NCBI GenBank assembly: GCA_040772005.1 | Contig: JAXGYZ010000002.1 | Location: 868,001-932,000 of the forward strand | Length of the DNA: 64,000 nt | Origin: MWBF01 sp040772005 | GTDB lineage: Bacteria; Chloroflexota; Anaerolineae; CG2-30-64-16 | Direction of reading: 5' to 3' | Shown: positions 42,165 through 51,041 of the stretch, in pieces | Layout: each line of letters starts with the position of its first letter | Position numbering within the stretch: position 1 is the stretch's first letter | Made by a program: the position numbers and the translations under genes | The notes under the pieces: model-generated | What the model was told of the DNA's origin: nothing | Databases searched by the model: none | What the model saw: the letters and a program-made list of their open reading frames with translations, nothing else

Positions 42165-45100
42165 TTACCTGACTTCGAGCACAAACGAGACCTGGTGCAG
42201 CTTCCATTCATGCTTGAAGGCGAACCACGCCTTGTACTTTCCCGGCTGCGGGAATCGGATGTTAAATCCCAGGCTGCCGCGATCGACCGGCTCTTCCTCC
42301 AGGAAAGTCGTAAGGGTTTCGTCTACGATGTACAGCCGGAGCGAGGAGCCCGACCGCAGCCCGATGTCATCCGAAAGCACCGCGCCCGCCTCATCTCGCA
42401 CAATGAAGGAGATCGCACTCTCCTGCCCGGCCCGCAGCGGTTCCGGGCTGCCGAAGGTGACCTGCAACCCATCCACTACTTGTGTGGTTGACGAATCGGC
42501 CGCCAGGCTGGCCGCAGAGGTCGTCGCTGCCCCCACATCGATGGGCACGGTCAGGGTGACCTCCTCGTCGCCGAGGGGCCAGAACTTCAGGAACGCGACG
42601 TATTGCCCCTCTGCAGGGAAGACGACCTTCGGTCGAACCGCGAGATAGGAGAACGGCTGTGAGCCCATTGGGTCGGCAGCCTGACCGGCAACCGGCTTAG
42701 GCTGGGGCCGCAGGTAGAGGGGTGTCACTTCCAGGGATGCCAGGTCCTGGCGGGCAATTGCCAGGTAGGCGTAATATTGCAGCGTGTCGAAATCGTAGGT
42801 GCGGAACTCCGTCTCGCGCTTGCCGAACTGGTCGACAATCTCGATATCGAGTTGCGCAGGCTGCCCCGCCACAATGGGCGTCGCCGCGGTGATGTACGCG
42901 CGGTAGGTGTTGGTCCGGCGTCCCGTGTAGACCTGCGCCAACTCCTGTGCCTTGGCCGGCATCAGCCAGCCGATGGAGAGTGCAATGAGCAGGGCCAACG
43001 CCGCAGCAGGAACCACCAGCCGCGGGGCCAGTTCGACCAACTGGCGCGCCAGCGGCTTCGGCGCGGTGAGCTTGTGGATGTCATACCCGCGCATCCGCAG
43101 GCTGTTGGTCACCACGAAGATGGAACTGAAGGCCATCGCGCCTGCGGCGACCATCGGAATCAGAAAACCGAAGGCGGCGAGCGGGATCAAGACCACGTTA
43201 TAGAAGAAGGCCCAAAAGAGGTTCTGCACGATAGTTTGCAGCGTGCCGCGCGACAGAGAGATGGCGCGCACGACGCCGTGCAGGTCGCCGCCGATCAGCG
43301 TGATGCCTGCGGCCGCCATGGCGACATCGGTGCCGGTGCCGATCGCGATGCCGACATCGGCCTGCGCCAGTGCGGGCGCATCGTTGATGCCATCGCCCAC
43401 CATCGCAACGAGCCGGTGCGCCTTGCCGGTCTCCGCTGCCCCCTGCAGCCGCTTGACCTCGTTCACCTTGTCGCCGGGCAGCACATCGGCCAGCACCTGT
43501 GCGATGCCTACCTGCTGCGCAATCACCTCGGCCGTGCGCCGGTTGTCGCCGGTAATCATCACGACATCCAGCCCAAGCTGGTGCAACTCCGCGATGGCTT
43601 CCCGCGAGCCAGGCTTGACGGTATCCGCAACCGCCACCAGCCCGATCAACCGAGGGAGCGCTTCGCTGCTGGCCGGGCGGACCGCAACCAGCATAGCCGT
43701 CTTGCCCGCCGCTTGCAGCCGGTCCACGTCCCGCTGTAGCGCGTCCAGCGCGATCCCTTCGTTCTGCAACATGCGCGGGTTGCCGACGATGAGACGCTGG
43801 TCGGCCACGGTGGCGCGGATGCCGAAGCCGCTGACGGCCTTGAAGGCGGTGGGCTCTGTCAGTGGCAGGCCCCTGGCGGTGGCGGCTTCGACGATCGCTC
43901 GGCCGAGGGGGTGTTCCGACCCGCGCTCGGCGCTCGCGGCCAGGCGCAGCACCTCGTCGGGAGGGAGACCGATTGCGCCATCCACGGCAATGACATCCGT
44001 CACGGCCGGCTCGCCCCGCGTGATGGTGCCGGTCTTGTCCAGAACCACTACCTTGACCCGGCCGGCGCGCTCCAGCGCCTCACTGTTCTTGAAGAGGACG
44101 CCGTTTTCCGCGCCCTTCGTCGTGCCGACCATGATGGCGGTCGGCGTCGCCAGCCCCAGCGCGCACGGGCATGCGATGACCAGCACGGCCACGGCATTGA
44201 TCATTGCACCAGACCAGTCGGCGCGGGTCAACAGCAGCCAGCCCATGAACGTCAGCAGCGCAATGCCGATCACGACGGGCACGAAGTAGGCGCTGATGCG
44301 GTCGGTGAGCTTCTGGATGGGCGCCTTGCTGCCCTGGGCCTCCTGCACCATGCGCACAATCTGGGCCAGCGTCGTGTTTTTGCCGACCTTGCTGGCCTCG
44401 AAGCGGATGAGCCCTTCCTTGTTGATGGTTGCGCCGATGATTTCGTCGCCCGGTCCCTTGGTGACGGGCATCGACTCGCCGGTCAGCATCGACTCATCGA
44501 AGGCCGAGCGGCCGTCGCTGATGATGCCGTCCACGGGCACTTTCTCGCCGGGCCGCACCAGCAGCGTGTCGCCCACGACGACCTGGTCCACGTCGATCTC
44601 GGTCTCGACGCCCTCGCGGATGACATGCGCAATCCTGGGCCGCAGGCCAATCAGGGCCTTCAGGGCTTCGGATGTCTTGCCGCGGGCACGCGCTTCGAGG
44701 AACTTGCCGAGCATAATCAGCGTGATGATGGCTGCGCCGGTCTCGAAATAGACGTTGGGGCTGGGAATCAGGCCGAGCACGACACCCACGCTGTAGCCGT
44801 AGGCGACCGAGGAGCCCAACGCAATCAAGACATCCATGTTCGCGCCGCCCGCACGCAGGCTCTTGTACGCGCCGACGTAGTACTGCCAGCCCACCGCAAA
44901 CTGCACGACGGTGGCCGCGACGAGCATGGCCCACAGGTCGTGCTGGAAGGGCACGATGAAGTCGCGCGCCATGCTGTAGGTCACGAGCGGCACGGTGAAG
45001 ATCAGGCCGAGGATGAGCAGGCGGCGCTGCCGGGCGACTTCCGCGGCGCGCACGTGGGCTTCGGCGTCCTCGATGGATTCGGCCTCGCCTGCCTGCACGA

Positions 45101-45512
45101 GGTCGAACCCCGCCTTCCGCACGATGCGCGCCAGCTCCGCGATGCTCGTCAGGCCGGGGATGTACTGCAGGGCGGCGCGTTCGGTGCCGTAGCTCACGCC
45201 CGCGGCCAGCACGCCCTCCTGCCGGGCCAGCAGCTTCTCCAGTGTCAGCGCGTCGGAATTATCCCGCAGACCGGTGATGGGCAGTTCGACTTTGCCGATC
45301 GGGATGCCGTAACCGATGTGCTCGACCCGCGTGATAATCCCCTGCTCGTCGAGTTGCGTCGGATCGAAGGCGACGGTGAGCTTCTCGCTGGCGAGGTTGA
45401 CGTTCGCGATATCGACGCCCGGCAGCTTGCGGACGTTCCGTTCGATGGCCGCGGCGCAGTTGGCGCACGTCATGCCGGTGACAGGAAAAGTGACCTGCTT
45501 GACTTCAGCCAT
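42165..45512 (-). CDS. copA: Copper-exporting P1B-ATPase (CopA) with extra C-terminal extracytoplasmic domain
   Basis: Residues 1-70 are a heavy-metal-associated domain with 'GMTCANC'; a second, degenerate HMA-like domain (about 73-143) lacks the CxxC. The ATPase core has 'TGES', 'IACPCALGLATP' (CPC metal site), 'DKTGTITRGEP', 'SEHPLG' and 'GDGINDAPALAQADVGIAIG'. After the normal last helices (about residue 800) an additional hydrophobic helix (about 831-850) leads to a 265-residue tail with beta-strand, YtkA-like character ('AGQPAQLDIEIVDQFGK', 'LRAGQESAISFIVRDEAG'). CopA usually ends near 800-830, so this is a fusion. It exports Cu(I). Confidence 0.93.
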   Translation of the reverse strand: MAEVKQVTFPVTGMTCANCAAAIERNVRKLPGVDIANVNLASEKLTVAFDPTQLDEQGIITRVEHIGYGIPIGKVELPITGLRDNSDALTLEKLLARQEGVLAAGVSYGTERAALQYIPGLTSIAELARIVRKAGFDLVQAGEAESIEDAEAHVRAAEVARQRRLLILGLIFTVPLVTYSMARDFIVPFQHDLWAMLVAATVVQFAVGWQYYVGAYKSLRAGGANMDVLIALGSSVAYGYSVGVVLGLIPSPNVYFETGAAIITLIMLGKFLEARARGKTSEALKALIGLRPRIAHVIREGVETEIDVDQVVVGDTLLVRPGEKVPVDGIISDGRSAFDESMLTGESMPVTKGPGDEIIGATINKEGLIRFEASKVGKNTTLAQIVRMVQEAQGSKAPIQKLTDRISAYFVPVVIGIALLTFMGWLLLTRADWSGAMINAVAVLVIACPCALGLATPTAIMVGTTKGAENGVLFKNSEALERAGRVKVVVLDKTGTITRGEPAVTDVIAVDGAIGLPPDEVLRLAASAERGSEHPLGRAIVEAATARGLPLTEPTAFKAVSGFGIRATVADQRLIVGNPRMLQNEGIALDALQRDVDRLQAAGKTAMLVAVRPASSEALPRLIGLVAVADTVKPGSREAIAELHQLGLDVVMITGDNRRTAEVIAQQVGIAQVLADVLPGDKVNEVKRLQGAAETGKAHRLVAMVGDGINDAPALAQADVGIAIGTGTDVAMAAAGITLIGGDLHGVVRAISLSRGTLQTIVQNLFWAFFYNVVLIPLAAFGFLIPMVAAGAMAFSSIFVVTNSLRMRGYDIHKLTAPKPLARQLVELAPRLVVPAAALALLIALSIGWLMPAKAQELAQVYTGRRTNTYRAYITAATPIVAGQPAQLDIEIVDQFGKRETEFRTYDFDTLQYYAYLAIARQDLASLEVTPLYLRPQPKPVAGQAADPMGSQPFSYLAVRPKVVFPAEGQYVAFLKFWPLGDEEVTLTVPIDVGAATTSAASLAADSSTTQVVDGLQVTFGSPEPLRAGQESAISFIVRDEAGAVLSDDIGLRSGSSLRLYIVDETLTTFLEEEPVDRGSLGFNIRFPQPGKYKAWFAFKHEWKLHQVSFVLEVR

Positions 45513-46160
45513 CTATGCTCTCCCTGAGGGCAGGGCGCCCATGTCAGCCGCCGCGCTCTGCGCCGCGCTCTGCCGCAGCGATTGGACCAGGTAGTGCTCC
45601 GGGTCCTTGTCAAAGGCCCGTTTGCAGCCTGCCGCACAGAAGTACACGGTTGCGCCGTGATAGCTGCTCGTCAGTTTCGCGGTGGCGACATCCACCAGCA
45701 TGTCACAGACCGGGTCTTTGGCGTACTGCTGCGCGCAGCTCTTGCGCACCAGCCGGATCAGGCCGGCATAGATGGTCAGGCAGATTACGGTCGTGAGGCC
45801 CGCCGTCACCCAGACCGCGGTCGGGGAGATGTTGATCATCACGCCCAGCATCCCACCCATCATGCCGCCCATGAACCCGCCCATGCCGCCATCCATCGCG
45901 CCCATCAGTCCGCCCAGGCTGCCGAAGCCCGCGCCGAAAGCCAGCCCCACCGTGACGCCGACCAGGTTGCTGATGAACATATCGGTCGCTGCGCCAATGA
46001 AGTAGCCGATGGCGATGCCCGACATCATCCCCATCGTCATCCCGATCATCATCCCCAGCATTTCGGTCACGCTCTCCCGGTAGCGCACAAGGTAGATACC
46101 GACGCCCGCGCTGACTGCGGCAAAGGCCAGGGACAAAATCACGGCTGTCGTAAGGTTCAT
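45513..46160 (-). CDS. Gly/Met-rich membrane protein with C-terminal YHS domain
   Basis: 215 residues. About three to four membrane segments, with Met/Gly-rich loops ('MLGMMIGMTMGMMSGIAIGY', 'GGMGGFMGGMMGGMLG') that could bind Cu(I) by thioether sulfur. The C-terminal YHS domain 'KDPVCDMLVDVATAKLTSSYHGATVYFC' continues to 'AAGCKRAFDKDPEHYL'. YHS domains bind copper in several resistance systems. Its stop codon abuts the copA start, and it lies between the YtkA lipoprotein and CopA, so a copper-relay role is likely. Confidence 0.8.
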   Translation of the reverse strand: MNLTTAVILSLAFAAVSAGVGIYLVRYRESVTEMLGMMIGMTMGMMSGIAIGYFIGAATDMFISNLVGVTVGLAFGAGFGSLGGLMGAMDGGMGGFMGGMMGGMLGVMINISPTAVWVTAGLTTVICLTIYAGLIRLVRKSCAQQYAKDPVCDMLVDVATAKLTSSYHGATVYFCAAGCKRAFDKDPEHYLVQSLRQSAAQSAAADMGALPSGRA

Positions 46161-46172
46161 GCTTTGCTCCTG

Positions 46173-46670
46173 CTAGCGATTGACCTTGAAGTCGAAGCGC
46201 ACCTGCTCGGCTTCATGGTCAGGTCGCTCTACGATGGCGATCAGGCGCCACGGGCCGGGCATCGAGAAGTGCACCTGTCCGACATAGTGCCCGTCGCCGG
46301 CCGGCATCGCGGTGACCTGGTTGATGCCGTGGCTCATGTTGGTCATGTCGATGTCGAACGTCACCTGCGCATCTGTGACCGGCTGCCCGTCCATATCAAT
46401 CAGATACGCATCCATGTCCGCCGTGCCTCTGACAGGCTGCGTTGGATCACAGCTTAACCATGCCTGCAGGGTTGCGGTCTGTTGGCGCGCCAGAATTGAG
46501 CCGGCCGGCGCCTGGGCTTCCAGGGCCGCTTCTGATTCTGCCGCCGGGGCCTGTGGCATGTCCGTGCCGGAGTGTCCGGGCGCCGCAGGGCTACATCCTG
46601 CCAGCATCGCAAGGAAGGCCCCTGCTGCCAGGGTTCGCCGGATCCAGGGAGACCTCACAATCGTCTTCAT
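46173..46670 (-). CDS. YtkA/FixH-like copper-associated lipoprotein
   Basis: 165 residues with a lipobox ('FLAMLAGCSPA', Cys about 26), a Pro/Ala/Glu linker, and a C-terminal YtkA-like beta-sandwich (about 75-165, 'YLIDMDGQPVTDAQVTFDIDMTNMSHGINQVTAMPAGDGHYVGQVHFSMPGPWRLIAIVE'). The Met/His pair in 'NMSHG' is typical of copper-binding YtkA/FixH domains. GGAGG precedes ATG 46670. It is co-directional with and 12 bases from the YHS gene. Confidence 0.82.
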   Translation of the reverse strand: MKTIVRSPWIRRTLAAGAFLAMLAGCSPAAPGHSGTDMPQAPAAESEAALEAQAPAGSILARQQTATLQAWLSCDPTQPVRGTADMDAYLIDMDGQPVTDAQVTFDIDMTNMSHGINQVTAMPAGDGHYVGQVHFSMPGPWRLIAIVERPDHEAEQVRFDFKVNR

Positions 46671-46675
46671 CTTGC

Positions 46676-47254
46676 TTACCTCCGTAGCTCCTCAGAAAGC
46701 GCCAATCCGCGTTGCAGGAAGTTGTGTACTTGCACCAGGTTCATCATGTCGCCGCCGAAGCCGCGCTGAAATCGCTCGGCGGCATTGTGGTCGGCAAACG
46801 CGAGGATGCCGGGCGTGCAGCAGGAGTGGACATCGCTGCCCACCAGATACGTTGCATCCCGCGCGCTGACCATCTGGCAATACAGGAAATCCGTAACCAG
46901 CATCAGTTCCGGCGACGTATTGCGTTCGAGCAGAGCCAGCCCGCAGTGCGGGCAGCAGGCCGTCAGGCGGCCCAGGCGGTGGCCTTGCAGGATGACCGCG
47001 CTCCGTTCGGACACTTGCCGGTTGCACATCGCACACAGCGCCGGTGCGCTGATGTGGCCGTGCGCCGGTGAGGGTAAGGCAACGCCGCCGCGCGTCTTGA
47101 CGAGCCGGCCGCTGTCCGCCAGCTTGTTGAGGTCGCGATGCACGGTCATCGCTGACACGCCCAGTTCGGTCGCCAGTTCCTGGATGGTCAGGAGGTGGCG
47201 CGTATCGAGCAATGCGAGGATGTGACGTTGCCGGGCTGCCGGTGTGCTGAACAT
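46676..47254 (-). CDS. DeoR-type HTH regulator with Cys-rich NosL-like sensor domain
   Basis: Residues 1-55 are a DeoR-type helix-turn-helix ('RQRHILALLDTRHLLTIQELATELGVSAMTVHRDLNKLADSG'). The rest is not the usual sugar-phosphate domain but a Cys/His-rich NosL-like fold: 'CAMCNRQVSERSA', 'CCPHCGLALLE', 'YCQMVSARDATYLVGSDVHSCC', 'GGDMMNLVQVHNF'. I infer a copper (or other soft metal) sensor controlling the downstream copper operon. ATG 47254 is chosen; a TTG at 47278 is an alternative. It ends 5 bases before the lipoprotein gene. Confidence 0.75.
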   Translation of the reverse strand: MFSTPAARQRHILALLDTRHLLTIQELATELGVSAMTVHRDLNKLADSGRLVKTRGGVALPSPAHGHISAPALCAMCNRQVSERSAVILQGHRLGRLTACCPHCGLALLERNTSPELMLVTDFLYCQMVSARDATYLVGSDVHSCCTPGILAFADHNAAERFQRGFGGDMMNLVQVHNFLQRGLALSEELRR

Positions 47255-47280
47255 GTTATAACCTGCGATATGAATCAATT

Positions 47281-47293
47281 AACCTATCAGGTT
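47281..47293. promoter_or_regulatory. Operator candidate upstream of the copper operon
   Basis: AACCT-ATC-AGGTT is a small palindrome 27 bp upstream of the regulator's ATG, next to a TTGAAA box (47292-47297, minus). A TATAAC lies directly before the ATG. The exact promoter is unclear. The palindrome would suit an autoregulatory site. Confidence 0.35.
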
Positions 47294-47335
47294 TCAACCA
47301 CGCGAAAACGGGCTCCCCCTGTGGCACGGATGCTG

Positions 47336-49765
47336 TCAGGGAGTAACGCCCTTCACCAACGGGAAGGTGAACTTGCCGACCTGATTCGAACTCGCGCTGG
47401 CTTCAGGCGCGGCGTTGACGGCCTTGACGAGGTAGAAGTACGCGCCGACCGTCGTCAGGACGGCAGGGTCGGGATAGGACAAGCCGGTGATCTCCTGCCG
47501 TGGCGTGGGGCTGCTCCAATCGCCCGGCTGGAAGTACGGCGTGTTGCTGCGGAATATCTGGTACTTGCTGGTGGAGGGCACCGCGGCCCAGCTCAGGGCC
47601 GCATTTGTTCCACTGGCGGCAATTGACACCACCGGCGCAGCGGGCGGGACGCCCACCTTCAGTCTGGCGACGAGCGCATTGGTCGAGTCCAGGGCGGCGG
47701 ACGACGCGCTGCTGCCGGTTACGAAGGCCTGTGTTCCGGTATCGGTGGCCGCGCTATACGCCCAATCTTCGTTGCCCGCGCCCAGGTACGTGGCGTAAGT
47801 GACCTTATTCGGCGCGCTGCTGCCCAGATGCATGCGGGCGACGAACAGGTCCAGTCCCCCGTTTTGGCTGGTGTCGTAAGCGCCCGTGCTGACCGGAAAA
47901 TTGGTGGAAGTGGTGGCGCCCGTCACGTAGAACGCCTGGACGGTGTCGACCGCGATGGCCGCGCCATAGTCATCGCCGCTGCCCCCGAGGTAGGTGGCGA
48001 AGGTGATCCCGAATGCGGAGGAGAGCTTGAGCACGAACGCATCACTGGCGCCGCCGCCCCAGGCCGCCGTGCCGCTCGTCACCGGAAAATCAGCCGCGCT
48101 CATCGTGGTGCCGGTCAGATAAATGTTGCCCGGTCCGTCAACGGCGATGCCGCTGCTCCACTCATCCCCGCTGCCCGCGATGGGGATGCCGCCGCCCAGC
48201 GTTCCGTCGGGATTGTACTTGGCGACGATGACATCGCGCGCCACCCCGACGACAGGCCCGGTCTCGCCGGTGACATACGCGGCTCCGCTGCGCACGGCGA
48301 TGCCGTAGCCCACGACCGTGAAATCCAGGTCGCCCAGGCAGGTTGTGTAGGCCGGCGCGCCTGTCGAGCTCAGTTTGGCAACCACCAGGCGGGCGCTGTT
48401 AAGTCCGCCGCATCCTGTGCCCGGCAGATCCGAAGAGGTTGTGGTGCCCACCAGGTAGGCATCTAGCCCCTCAACGGCCACACCGGCAGCCGTATCTGCG
48501 CCATTGCCGCCGAGCCGTGTGACGTAGCGGACGCCGCTGCCCGTGGCATTGAGCGCAGCCGCGAAGATATCCGTGCCGGTGACCGTTCCGGTCATGCCCG
48601 GAAAGTTCGTGGATTGGGTTTCCCCGACCACATAGGCCAGGTCCCCACTCACCGCGATGCCCCAGCCCAGGTCGAGGTCGGACCCGCCGAGATAGGTCAG
48701 ATAGAGCAGGGCGGTCCCTGTGGGGTTGAACTTGGCGACGAAGGCATCCGTGGGGGGCGTGCCGCCGCTGTTGGTCGGGTCGTAGGCCCCGGCACTGATG
48801 GGCAGATTGGGGGATTGCGTCTCGCCGGTGACATACGCATTACCGGCGGCATCGACTGCGATGCCGTACCCGGCATCATAGGCGCTGCCGGTGAAGCTGG
48901 TGTTATAGATGAGGTCTGCGGCATCATCAAGTGCAGCAGGCCCCGCAGCGCCGGTCTGCTCGACGGGTAATTCCGTGGCAGGCGTGAGGCTGAAAGCGCC
49001 CTCCGCATCCTGCGGCACAGCCAGGCTGGTGGCGCGTACGGGTTGGCCTTCCAGCGACCAGGCGGGCAATGCCACCTGCACGGTCTGGCCCTTCAGGTCA
49101 AGCCGTAGCTGTCCGGCTTCGGCAGTGACCGTGTTGGCCCCTTCTGCCCGGAGCGCAACAGACTGCAGGTCGGCGTCCGCCCGCGCTTCGAAACGCCAGG
49201 GCACGGTCCCGGTGGCATTGTCGCCGACGACCAGGTCGATGCCAGGATACAGGTCGCGATACCGCACGCCCGACCAGACCGGCACTCCACGCCGCCACCC
49301 TGCCGGATCGCTGCCGGTCAGGTAGGACACCTGGGTCGTCACGCGGCCGGACGGCTCCAGGGTCACGGCAGGACTCGCGCCCGGGAAGGTGAAGCGGATG
49401 GCTGTGCCCGGTCGGGCGACCGCGGCCGGATTCCGCTGGCGGCCCGGCTGGCGCAGCAAGTTTGCCGGGTCTTGTTCCGCGGGCAACGGGTCAGGTATGG
49501 TCAGCCACAGCGCATCGCCGGTTATCCAGATGTGCCGGTCACCCTGCTTCAACAGGAACCGGGCCTCATCGGCATATTGGCCCACGTTTTCCATGAGCAG
49601 ATAGGCTGGAGCGGGCACGGCCGGCTCCAGGGCCGCGTCCGCGTGCGGGGCTGCCGTGGCTGCGCCCGGCGCGGCGGCCAGCAGGAGGCTCGCGATCAGC
49701 CAAAGCCGGCCCAACGACACCAGCGCTGTACGCTTCGTGGATGCCATCTCCAAAATTCCCTTCAT
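47336..49765 (-). CDS. Secreted SBBP-repeat protein with DUF7948-like N-domain and FN3 domain
   Basis: About 809 residues. A signal peptide (about 10-38, ending 'GAATAAPHAD') is followed by the N-terminal domain often found with SBBP repeats ('YLLMENVGQYADEARFLLKQGDRHIWITGDALWLTI', 'SYLTGSDPAGWRRGVPVWSGVRYRDLYPGIDLVV'). Seven or so SBBP repeats follow ('VDAAGNAYVTGETQSPNLPI', 'VDGPGNIYLTGTTMSAADFPV') and a final fibronectin III domain. I use ATG 49765 (GGAG 7 bases upstream); 49747 is an alternative. It lacks the YLPL tail. Extracellular, role unknown. Confidence 0.82.
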   Translation of the reverse strand: MKGILEMASTKRTALVSLGRLWLIASLLLAAAPGAATAAPHADAALEPAVPAPAYLLMENVGQYADEARFLLKQGDRHIWITGDALWLTIPDPLPAEQDPANLLRQPGRQRNPAAVARPGTAIRFTFPGASPAVTLEPSGRVTTQVSYLTGSDPAGWRRGVPVWSGVRYRDLYPGIDLVVGDNATGTVPWRFEARADADLQSVALRAEGANTVTAEAGQLRLDLKGQTVQVALPAWSLEGQPVRATSLAVPQDAEGAFSLTPATELPVEQTGAAGPAALDDAADLIYNTSFTGSAYDAGYGIAVDAAGNAYVTGETQSPNLPISAGAYDPTNSGGTPPTDAFVAKFNPTGTALLYLTYLGGSDLDLGWGIAVSGDLAYVVGETQSTNFPGMTGTVTGTDIFAAALNATGSGVRYVTRLGGNGADTAAGVAVEGLDAYLVGTTTSSDLPGTGCGGLNSARLVVAKLSSTGAPAYTTCLGDLDFTVVGYGIAVRSGAAYVTGETGPVVGVARDVIVAKYNPDGTLGGGIPIAGSGDEWSSGIAVDGPGNIYLTGTTMSAADFPVTSGTAAWGGGASDAFVLKLSSAFGITFATYLGGSGDDYGAAIAVDTVQAFYVTGATTSTNFPVSTGAYDTSQNGGLDLFVARMHLGSSAPNKVTYATYLGAGNEDWAYSAATDTGTQAFVTGSSASSAALDSTNALVARLKVGVPPAAPVVSIAASGTNAALSWAAVPSTSKYQIFRSNTPYFQPGDWSSPTPRQEITGLSYPDPAVLTTVGAYFYLVKAVNAAPEASASSNQVGKFTFPLVKGVTP

Positions 49766-49790
49766 CACCTGACTCCGTCTTGCAGTACGG

Positions 49791-50957
49791 TTAGCGCACG
49801 ATAAGGGGCAGATAGGTGCGTTGCTGCGGTTGCAGCATCCGCCACACTTCTCCGCCCGCAGCCGTATTGGCTGTGCCTGCATACAGGCGACCCAGAAAGC
49901 TGGCCGTTGCATTGCTCCCGTTGACGCCGGAATTGCGGCTGTCACCGAAACCATCCGGGTTCACCTGCTCCCAGGCGAGACCATCCGGCGAGCGCCACAG
50001 TTCCAGGCCGGTCGTTGTGTTCTTTACGCTGGCGTAGAGCTGGTTCTGAAAGACGAACACGGCCTCGACCTGCTCATTGTGCGCATCACCGAAGGCAGGG
50101 ACGCTCGCCGGTTCCCAGGTTACCGCATCCGCCGTACGCCAGAGCTGAGCGCCGCTGGTCTCATTGCCTGTGCCGACATACAGGTAGCCGGTGAATTCGG
50201 TCAGGCTGCCGGTCACAGTGGTCAGGGCGCTGCCGAACCCATCGTCCACGATGGTGGTCCACTCGCCGCCGTACGTGCGCCAGATTTGAGCCGGCGCCTC
50301 GGACTCTACCGCGGCATAAAGCGCACCGTCGAAGACGGCAAACCCGGTCACCTGGCCCGGCCCGCTGCCGGGCTGAGCGGGAGCCACCTGTATCCACGTA
50401 TTGTTATCGCCGCTGTAGCTGCGCCAGACCTGCGCCCCTTTAACGAGGTTGTGGGCTCCAGCGTAGAGTGCGCCGTTGTACGCGATCAGGGCCGTGATAT
50501 CCACGGTGTCGGGGTCATCGAAGCCGGTGATGACCATCGGCGCCCAGGTCAGGCCGTCCTGCGCACGCCAGATTTCCGCGGCATTGTCGGTGCGACCCGT
50601 GCTGGCGTAGAGTCGCCCGTTGTAGCCGGCCAGGTCGAGAATACCCAGCGGGCGGATATCGAACGGAATGCCGAACCCCGGTTCGGAGACTGGGGTCCAG
50701 GTCGTGCCGTCCGGTGAACGATAGAGCCGTGCGCCGTCGAGCGTGTTGGTAGTGCCGGCATAGAGGTAAGCGCCGAACGGTTCCAGCGCGCTCACCTCGA
50801 CCGCCTGCGGGACGCCAAAGCCATTGGTATTGACTTGCTGCCAGCCGGGCGTCTCCTGGGCGGGTACCGCCTGGGCAGGCGTCGCGGCATGGCTGGCGAC
50901 CGTTCCTGTCAGCAGGAGGGTTGCCAGCATGACCAGTGCCAGCCTTCGGTACATCAT
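49791..50957 (-). CDS. Secreted propeller protein with YLPL tail
   Basis: 388 residues: signal peptide (1-25, 'TVASHAATPA') and repeated blades of the form 'LYAGTTNTLDGARLYRSPDGTTW', 'LYVGTGNETSGAQLWRTADAVTW' and 'LYAGTANTAAGGEVWRM', about six in all, probably a six- or seven-bladed propeller. The end 'QRTYLPLIVR' is shared with other secreted proteins here. It ends 25 bases before the SBBP gene and starts 84 bases after the multicopper oxidase, so the three may form one transcript. Ligand unknown. Confidence 0.8.
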   Translation of the reverse strand: MMYRRLALVMLATLLLTGTVASHAATPAQAVPAQETPGWQQVNTNGFGVPQAVEVSALEPFGAYLYAGTTNTLDGARLYRSPDGTTWTPVSEPGFGIPFDIRPLGILDLAGYNGRLYASTGRTDNAAEIWRAQDGLTWAPMVITGFDDPDTVDITALIAYNGALYAGAHNLVKGAQVWRSYSGDNNTWIQVAPAQPGSGPGQVTGFAVFDGALYAAVESEAPAQIWRTYGGEWTTIVDDGFGSALTTVTGSLTEFTGYLYVGTGNETSGAQLWRTADAVTWEPASVPAFGDAHNEQVEAVFVFQNQLYASVKNTTTGLELWRSPDGLAWEQVNPDGFGDSRNSGVNGSNATASFLGRLYAGTANTAAGGEVWRMLQPQQRTYLPLIVR

Positions 50958-51041
50958 GACACACGCTCTCAGAGTGACTCGAAGCGGGATGTTCGGGGGA
51001 GAAATCGCTTCCTCTGCCGAACATCCCGCGCTGCGGGCGAA

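Noticed and set aside
43911..45527. A 538-codon open frame opposite copA.
   Set aside because: Shadow of the GC-rich ATPase gene with no recognisable domain.
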